From positions 1 to 19,610 of the forward strand of contig CAYMOM010000027.1 in the NCBI GenBank assembly GCA_964391995.1: 19,610 nt of DNA. The letters run 5' to 3'. A program made the position numbers and the translations under genes. Below are positions 14,648 to 19,610 of this stretch, one piece after another. This stretch comes from UBA11524 sp964391995 (GTDB lineage Bacteria > Bacillota > Clostridia > Christensenellales > Aristaeellaceae). The notes under the pieces are model-generated. The model saw only the letters and a list, made by a program, of their open reading frames with translations, did no database searches and had not been told where the DNA came from. Positions within the stretch are counted from its first letter, which is position 1. The number at the start of each line of letters is the position of its first letter.

Positions 14648-17240
14648 GCTTTCCCAGCCCCTGTGGCTGCTGCTTCTGCTGCCCCTGTGCGCCGCCGTGT
14701 ACCTGCTGGCCCGGCGCTGGCCCGCCCGCAGCCGGACGGCCCGGCTTTCCCATGCGCTCCACCAGGCGCTGGTGATGCTGATGGTGCTTGCCCTCAGCGG
14801 TGCCAGCGTGCTTTCACCCGCCCAGGGCAAGGCTGCCTGGCTGGTGGTGGATGCCTCCGGCTCCATGCCGGAAACCTCCGCCCTGGTGCAAAAGGCCCTG
14901 GACAGCCTGGAGGAAGGCACCCAGGCCGGCGTTATTGTGTATGGTGAAAATGCCATGGTGGAGGTTCCCCTCACCGCGTCCCCGGTTTTTTCCGGGGTGC
15001 AGACGGCTGTCAGCACCTCCGCCTCCAACCTGGGCCAGGCGCTGCAGCTGGCTGGCGCGCTGCTGCCCTCGGACGTTTCCGGCGGCATAGGCGTTATCAG
15101 CGATGGCCTGGTGGATCCCGTCAGCGCAAGCGACCTGCAGGCCCGGGGCATTGCCGTCAACACCCTGCTGGTGCCGTCCCGGGTGCAGGCGGATGCCCAG
15201 GTCACCCAGGTGGCGCTGCCCTCCACGGCCTATCAGGGCCAGCAGCTGAACCTGACGGTCACCGTTCACAGCACCGCCGAGGGCGCCGCCACCCTGCTCC
15301 TGCTGGAAAACGGCACCGCTGCCGCCAGCCGGCAGGTCACCCTGCGCCGGGGAGAGAACACCTTTGCCTTTCAGGCGGATGCTTCCTCAGCCGGCGTGGT
15401 GACCTACGAAGCGCAGGTGCTGTTCCCCGGGGATGAAAATTCCCGCAACGACAGGCTGGGCGCCTATGTGGCCATATCCGGCTCGCCCGCCGTGCTGCTG
15501 GCTGAGGGCTGCACCGGCCAGGGCGCCGAGCTGTGCAAAATGCTGGAGGCTTCCGGCATGGCGGTAACCACGGTTTCCGCCGCCGCCCTGCCCTCCGCCA
15601 GCACAGATTACATGGCATGGCAGGCCATTGCCCTGGTGAACGTGGACGCCGATACCCTCACGGAGGCGCAGACCTCCGCACTGGTGGCTGCCGCCAGGGA
15701 GCTGGGCCGGGGTGTGGCTGTCTTTGGCGGGGACAGCAGCTATGCCCTGGGCGGCTACCGGGGCAGCGCCCTGGAGGATATGCTGCCCGTTACCATCGAT
15801 GTGAAAAACAAGCTGAACCTGCCCTCCACCGCCCTGGTGCTGGTGATTGACAAATCCGGCTCCATGACCTCCGGCCAGTATGGTGTGACCCGGCTGGATG
15901 TGGCTAAAGAGGCCGCCTGCCGCGCCCTGGAAGTGCTGACCCAGCAGGACACCGCAGGGGTGATTGCCTTTGACGACCATGGCAAGTGGGCCTTGCCCAT
16001 GACCCAGGTGACCGACCTGGCCTCCATGCAGGAGCAGGTGGGCAGCATCCGTCCCGGCGGCGGCACCGCCTTTTACACGCCCCTCGCCATGGCCCTGGAC
16101 GCCCTGACAAACACCCAGGCTCAGCACAAGCATGTGATTTTCCTTACCGATGGCGAATCCGGCGACCAGGGCTACGAAAGCCTGGTGGAGGAAATGGCCC
16201 GGCAGGACATCACCCTGACCGCTGTGGCTATTGGCACCGGAGCGGACATTGCCACCATGCTCCGTCTGGCGGAACCGGGCGGCGGCAGGGCCTATGCGGC
16301 GGCGGAATTTGACAATGTGCCGAAAATTTTCACCAAGGAAACGCTGATCGCCGCCCAGACCTATGTGCAGAACCGCACCTTCACCCCGGTGGTCACCGAT
16401 GAAAGCATGACGGATTTCCCCGGCTTTCCCCAGCTGGCAGGCTACCTGACCACCACGGAAAAGCCCCTGGCCACGGTTTCCCTGGCCAGCGACAGGGAGG
16501 AGCCCATCCTGGCCTGGTGGCAGTATGGCGCCGGCAGGGTAGCCTGCTGGACCAGCGATGTCCAGGGCGGGTGGAGCAGTGCCTATCTCCAGTGGGACAG
16601 CGCTGCGGCCTTCTTTGGCGGCATTGTTTCCCATGTGCTGCCCACCTGGAGCCAGAACGGCGACCTTGCCTTCCAGGATGGCCTGCTGACCTACACCGCG
16701 CCCCATGCCGCCGAAAACGCCGGCGTGCAGGTTCGCATTCTGGCCCCGGATGGTCAGTCCTCCACCCTGACCCTGGAGCAGGTTTCCCCCACCGCCTTCA
16801 CCGCACCCTGGAGCAGCACCGCCCCCGGTGCCTACGCCATGCAGGTGATCTCCGGCGATACCACCCTGCTGGAAGGCGGCGCCGTGCTGCCCTACGCCCG
16901 GGAATACGACCTGCGGGCAACCGACCGGGGCGCCCTGGAATCCCTGAGCCGTGACACCGGCGGTCAGGCCGTTGCCGATCCGGCGGCGCTGATGGCCTTT
17001 CCACCCAGCGCCGCCCGGGCCAGGCATTCGCTCACCCCGGTGCTGGTGGGCCTGGCACTGCTGCTGCTCCTGGCGGATATTGCCCAGCGCCGCCTGGACT
17101 GGGAGCAGACCCTGGCAGGCCATGCCGAAAGGGTGCCACCCCCCAGGCCCAAACAGAAAAAGCCCGCACCCTCCAGGCCTGACCCGGGCCAGACCACCCG
17201 TCAGCTGTGGGAAAACCTGCAAAACCGCAAACGCCTTTGA
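14637..17240 (+). CDS. Large membrane protein with two VWA domains and a GATase-like domain
   Basis: This 867-aa protein begins at GTG 14637, behind GGGGGGTGA and inside the end of the previous gene. Two membrane segments (about 9-25 and 43-60) lead to a first VWA domain with VVDASGSM (Asp72) and IGVISDG. A beta-sandwich region (about 185-280) and a GATase-like Rossmann domain (about 285-390, ending GRGVAVFGGDSSYALGGY) follow. A second VWA domain holds VIDKSGSM (Asp405), GGTAFYTPL and VIFLTDGESG. Both VWA domains keep the DxSxS metal-site residues. The GATase-like part shows no clear catalytic Cys/His/Glu triad, as is common in VWA-linked forms. A C-terminal membrane segment near 803-820 leaves a basic, Pro-rich tail in the cytoplasm. 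It closes the operon; a terminator follows. Confidence 0.92.
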   Translation: MAFELSQPLWLLLLLPLCAAVYLLARRWPARSRTARLSHALHQALVMLMVLALSGASVLSPAQGKAAWLVVDASGSMPETSALVQKALDSLEEGTQAGVIVYGENAMVEVPLTASPVFSGVQTAVSTSASNLGQALQLAGALLPSDVSGGIGVISDGLVDPVSASDLQARGIAVNTLLVPSRVQADAQVTQVALPSTAYQGQQLNLTVTVHSTAEGAATLLLLENGTAAASRQVTLRRGENTFAFQADASSAGVVTYEAQVLFPGDENSRNDRLGAYVAISGSPAVLLAEGCTGQGAELCKMLEASGMAVTTVSAAALPSASTDYMAWQAIALVNVDADTLTEAQTSALVAAARELGRGVAVFGGDSSYALGGYRGSALEDMLPVTIDVKNKLNLPSTALVLVIDKSGSMTSGQYGVTRLDVAKEAACRALEVLTQQDTAGVIAFDDHGKWALPMTQVTDLASMQEQVGSIRPGGGTAFYTPLAMALDALTNTQAQHKHVIFLTDGESGDQGYESLVEEMARQDITLTAVAIGTGADIATMLRLAEPGGGRAYAAAEFDNVPKIFTKETLIAAQTYVQNRTFTPVVTDESMTDFPGFPQLAGYLTTTEKPLATVSLASDREEPILAWWQYGAGRVACWTSDVQGGWSSAYLQWDSAAAFFGGIVSHVLPTWSQNGDLAFQDGLLTYTAPHAAENAGVQVRILAPDGQSSTLTLEQVSPTAFTAPWSSTAPGAYAMQVISGDTTLLEGGAVLPYAREYDLRATDRGALESLSRDTGGQAVADPAALMAFPPSAARARHSLTPVLVGLALLLLLADIAQRRLDWEQTLAGHAERVPPPRPKQKKPAPSRPDPGQTTRQLWENLQNRKRL

Positions 17241-17249
17241 TTTGCATCC

Positions 17250-17279
17250 GAAGCACCTGTATTGAGGTGCTTCTTTTTT
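17250..17279 (+). terminator. Rho-independent terminator of the MoxR/ABC operon
   Basis: GAAGCACCT (17250-17258) pairs perfectly with AGGTGCTTC (17265-17273) around a 6-nt loop, followed by TTTTTT (17274-17279). It begins 10 nt after the stop of the tandem-VWA gene. Confidence 0.93.
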
Positions 17280-17396
17280 CCATGGTGACCAAGGCTGCTT
17301 CGGGCCTGGGGCCGCGGATGCTTCCAACATTACCCATTTTCAGGCCGCCTCCCAGGCTTTTCCTGCATGGGGCAGGGGAATTGCTGCGTTATGTGG

Positions 17397-17418
17397 GTGT
17401 AAGCCGCAGGGCTTACAC
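17397..17418. repeat. Perfect inverted repeat just upstream of the SH3b gene ribosome binding site
   Basis: GTGTAAGC (17397-17404) and GCTTACAC (17411-17418) form a perfect 8-bp dyad around CGCAGG. It ends 5 nt before AAAGGAGG (17424-17431). It may be an operator or a leader hairpin near the ribosome binding site. The rest of 17280-17396 shows only a small CCTGC/GCAGG hairpin (about 17361-17375), and I could not find a convincing SigA promoter there. Confidence 0.6.
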
Positions 17419-17440
17419 AAAGCAAAGGAGGAACACCCCA

Positions 17441-18349
17441 ATGAAACACAGCATGAAGAAGCTGGCGGGCATCACCGCCGCAGCTGCCCTGTCCCTTTCG
17501 CCCATGATGGCACTGGCTGATGCCGCGCCCTCTGCCCTGGTGAAGGGCGGCGCCCTGAACCTGCGGGAAACCGCTTCCCTTTCCGCCAAGGTGCTGGGCC
17601 AATACCCCACAGGCACCCTGGTGGAGATTGTGGAAACCGGCGACCAGTGGCACAAGGTGGAGGTGGGCGGACAGACCGGCTACATGATGGCCAAGTACCT
17701 TTCCACCGCTGCCGGCAGCACCGCCGCCACCGTGCGCACCAACACCGGCATCGGCCTGAACCTGCGGGAGGAGCCGGGCATGGATGGGAAAATCATCACC
17801 AGCTACAAGCCTGGCGCCGAGGTTACCGTGCTGCAGAAGGGCAAAACCTGGAGCCGGGTTGCCGTGGAAGGCCGGGAAGGCTTCATGGCCACCCAGTACC
17901 TGCACTTCGTTCAGGAGAGCGCTTCCCCCGTGGGCAAAATTGCCCTGGTGAATAACCCCAAGGCCACCCAGGTGCTGAACCTGCGGCAGGAGGCCTCCCT
18001 GGATGCAAAGGTTCTGTCCTACTATCGCAACGGCATGAAGGTGACCATCCTGGAAGGCGGCAGCACCTGGCATAAGGTGCAGGTGGAGGACGGCAAGGTG
18101 GGCTACATGATGGCGAAATTCCTGAAGGTGACGGAGGAAAGCGCCGCCGCCAAGCCCTATACCGCAACCCTCATCAACGTGAACGGCGGCAAGATCGTCA
18201 ATTTCCGCTCCGCCCCCAGCCTGAAGGGTGCCATTCTCCGCACGGTACCCGTGGGCACCAAGGTGACGGTGCTGGAGCACGGCACCGACTGGTGCAAGGT
18301 GGATGTGGAGGGCACCACCGGCTACATCAGCACCTGGTTCATGAAGTAA
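17441..18349 (+). CDS. Secreted protein with four bacterial SH3 (SH3b) domains
   Basis: This 302-aa protein starts at ATG 17441 behind AAAGGAGG. A signal peptide covers residues 1-26 (KKLAGITAAAALSLSPMMALA-DA). Four SH3b domains then fill the protein: about 30-88 (LNLRETASLSAKVL, GYMMAKYL), 98-156 (LNLREEPGMDGKII, GFMATQYL), 165-230 (LNLRQEASLDAKVL, GYMMAKFL) and 240-302 (VNFRSAPSLKGAIL, GYISTWFM). Each has the usual NLR start and the GY closing motif. SH3b domains commonly bind peptidoglycan or peptide parts of the wall. No catalytic domain is present, so it is a binding or scaffold protein, not a hydrolase by itself. It is a single-gene unit between two terminators. Confidence 0.92.
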   Translation: MKHSMKKLAGITAAAALSLSPMMALADAAPSALVKGGALNLRETASLSAKVLGQYPTGTLVEIVETGDQWHKVEVGGQTGYMMAKYLSTAAGSTAATVRTNTGIGLNLREEPGMDGKIITSYKPGAEVTVLQKGKTWSRVAVEGREGFMATQYLHFVQESASPVGKIALVNNPKATQVLNLRQEASLDAKVLSYYRNGMKVTILEGGSTWHKVQVEDGKVGYMMAKFLKVTEESAAAKPYTATLINVNGGKIVNFRSAPSLKGAILRTVPVGTKVTVLEHGTDWCKVDVEGTTGYISTWFMK

Positions 18350-18373
18350 AAAGCCGATACAAAAGCAGCCAAA

Positions 18374-18427
18374 AACACATCAGCCCCGCACGGCTTTCAC
18401 ATCTGCCGTGCGGGGCGTTCTTGTGTT
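18374..18427. terminator. Two-way terminator between convergent genes
   Basis: A perfect 12-bp GC-rich stem, GCCCCGCACGGC (18383-18394) with GCCGTGCGGGGC (18405-18416), encloses a 10-nt loop. An outer AACACA/TGTGTT pairing (18374-18379 with 18422-18427) can extend it. A-rich sequence on the left and T-rich on the right are weak but suit both directions. It lies between the stop of the SH3b gene (18349) and the stop of the opposing gene (18432). Confidence 0.8.
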
Positions 18428-18431
18428 CAGG

Positions 18432-19610
18432 TTACAGGTTGCGGCGGCGGCGCAGCATCAGCATGGCGCCCGTGCCCAGGGCCAGCAGGCTGGCCCACAG
18501 CATCAGGGGCGCGGCATCGCCGGTTTTAGGCACATCGGGCTGCGCGGGAATGATGGTATCCTCCCGGGCAATTTCCTTGGCACCTGCCGCATCGGCAAAG
18601 TATTTGTCGCAGGCCTTGCAGTACCAGTGCTCGCTGGTGCCGGTCTCGGCGGATGTAGCCGCCTTAGCCGGAACATGGGCCAGAGCGCTGTGGCTGGCGG
18701 GATCCTCCTTGCCGTAGGCCGTGCCGCACACCTGGCAGGCAGCCTGGCTGGTGCAGGTGGCCTTGCCGCCGGTGTGACCGGCGTTTACCGTTACGGTAGC
18801 CTTTGCGATCTTGCCGGCCTCGTTGGTGGCAACCACCAGCTGCGGGCCTTCAGCAGGCTGCAGGGTGTAGGTACCGTCCCTGTTGGGGGCCAGCTCCTTG
18901 CCGTTTACGGTTACGGAGGCTTCACCCATGCTCCGGGCCATGGCCTCAGCCTTCACGCTGAAGGTCACCGGGCCGCAGTAGGTTTTGCCGTCCGTCAGGT
19001 TGACAATCATCGGCGCTTCCGCCTCAATCCACCTGGCGGTCAGGGTCAGGCTGGCGGTGACAGGCAGGGTGAAGTCGTACTCGCCGGTGCCGTTGTACCA
19101 GCCGGCGAAGACATATTCCGTCTTGCTGGGATCCTCGGGCCGGTCAACCGTCTTGCCGTGCTTCACCTTCACAGGCGTCTTGGTGCCGTCCACATCGAAG
19201 GTCACGGTGTATTCGTTCTCCGCCCACTTGGCTACCAAAGTCATGTCAGCAGTGACAGGCGCAGTGAAGTCATACGCCGTTTCGCCGTTGTACCAGCCGG
19301 CGAAGGTGCTGCTTTCCTTCACGGGGTCGGCAGGCTGGGTGGCGGTTTCACCGTGCTTCACAGTTGCGGTGGTGATGGTGCCGTCCACATCGAAGGTCAC
19401 GGTGTATTCGTTCTCTGCCCACTTGGCTACCAGGGTCATGTCAGCGGTGACAGGCGCAGTGAAGTCATACGCCGTTTCGCCGTTGTACCAGCCGGCGAAG
19501 GTGCTGCTTTCCTTCACGGGGTCGGCAGGCTGGGTGGCGGTTTCACCGTGCTTCACAGTTGCGGTGGTGATGGTGCCGTCCACATCGAAGGTCACGGTGT
19601 ATTCGTTCTC
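18432..19610 (-). CDS. Sortase-anchored surface protein with InlB-type repeats, C-terminal part only
   Basis: The visible 392 residues are the C-terminal part of a larger surface protein; the open frame runs past position 19610, so its start is outside the window. From the visible N-terminal side there are three 65-residue InlB B-repeat (Listeria-Bacteroides type) units with FAGWYNG and LVAKW or LTARW. An Ig-like stretch (KTYCGPVTFSV to KATVTVNAGHTGG) follows. Next comes a Cys-rich segment, with CTSQAACQVCG and WYCKACDKYF, of a kind common in gut Firmicutes surface proteins. The end is a cell-wall sorting signal: VPKTGD, a hydrophobic helix and RRRRNL. It should be anchored to peptidoglycan by a class of sortase that accepts PKTG. 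Adhesion is a possible role. Two repeats are almost identical in DNA. Confidence 0.92.
   Translation of the reverse strand, partial: ENEYTVTFDVDGTITTATVKHGETATQPADPVKESSTFAGWYNGETAYDFTAPVTADMTLVAKWAENEYTVTFDVDGTITTATVKHGETATQPADPVKESSTFAGWYNGETAYDFTAPVTADMTLVAKWAENEYTVTFDVDGTKTPVKVKHGKTVDRPEDPSKTEYVFAGWYNGTGEYDFTLPVTASLTLTARWIEAEAPMIVNLTDGKTYCGPVTFSVKAEAMARSMGEASVTVNGKELAPNRDGTYTLQPAEGPQLVVATNEAGKIAKATVTVNAGHTGGKATCTSQAACQVCGTAYGKEDPASHSALAHVPAKAATSAETGTSEHWYCKACDKYFADAAGAKEIAREDTIIPAQPDVPKTGDAAPLMLWASLLALGTGAMLMLRRRRNL
19006..19610. repeat. 195-bp tandem repeats encoding InlB-type units
   Basis: The units lie at 19201-19395 and 19396-19590, and a further copy starts at 19591 and is cut by the window edge. 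The two full copies differ at only four bases, clustered in their first 60 bp (C/T, AA/GG, A/G), and all four are silent. The unit at 19006-19200 has the same length but is clearly diverged (about half of its residues differ). Confidence 0.95.

Noticed and set aside
17281..17396. A small gene or SigA promoter in the gap before the SH3b gene
   Set aside because: No open frame with a ribosome binding site and no acceptable -35/-10 pair at 16-18 nt spacing was found.
1..19610. CRISPR array, insertion sequence, prophage or toxin-antitoxin genes
   Set aside because: No short spaced repeats, transposase or integrase motifs, terminal inverted repeats or small toxin-like gene pairs were seen; the only tandem repeats are coding InlB units.

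Overview
The window looks like chromosomal DNA from a GC-rich, endospore-forming Gram-positive anaerobe of the class Clostridia, probably a gut or rumen resident. The evidence is an adjacent spoIIGA-sigE sporulation pair, strong AGGAGG-type ribosome binding sites, SigA-type promoters, an exported GH26 mannanase-like enzyme, and a cell-wall-anchored protein with InlB-type repeats and a PKTGD sorting signal. No taxon can be fixed from the sequence alone.

Layout. (1) Positions 1-1763, minus strand: the 5' part of a tRNA-Pro(UGG) gene with its own promoter, then sigE and spoIIGA overlapping by 10 nt. They lie behind a promoter with the unusual 22-nt spacer and overlapping Spo0A box known from Bacillus spoIIG. 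(2) Positions 1731-5487, minus strand: a carbohydrate cluster of a secreted GH26-like glycosidase, a secreted PIG-L deacetylase and an AraC-type regulator. It has one strong promoter ahead of the glycosidase, a second ahead of the regulator, and a terminator after the regulator. (3) Positions 5593-17279, plus strand: an 11.6-kb run of eight tightly packed genes. They encode an 823-aa exported membrane protein, an ABC ATPase, an ABC-2 permease, a 452-aa membrane/coiled-coil protein, a MoxR AAA+ ATPase, a DUF58 protein, a BatA-like VWA protein and an 867-aa protein with two VWA domains and a GATase-like fold, followed by a terminator. (4) Positions 17397-18349, plus strand: a secreted protein made of four SH3b domains, with a perfect inverted repeat just ahead of its ribosome binding site. 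(5) Positions 18374-19610: a two-way terminator, then the 3' part of a minus-strand sortase-anchored InlB-repeat protein that runs off the window edge.

How the genes may work together. SigE and SpoIIGA are the early mother-cell sigma factor and its processing protease. The GH26/PIG-L/AraC set reads as polysaccharide breakdown (glycoside cleavage plus deacetylation) under local control. The eight-gene operon couples a MoxR/DUF58/VWA chaperone-like module to an ABC exporter and two poorly known exported or membrane proteins. MoxR-VWA modules are known, but this assembly has no obvious assigned substrate and is the best candidate in the window for an undescribed system. Genes cover almost everything: the longest gaps are about 150-170 bp (5425-5592, 1634-1780, 17241-17440) and hold promoters, terminators and inverted repeats. 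I saw no insertion sequence, prophage, CRISPR array or recombinase.
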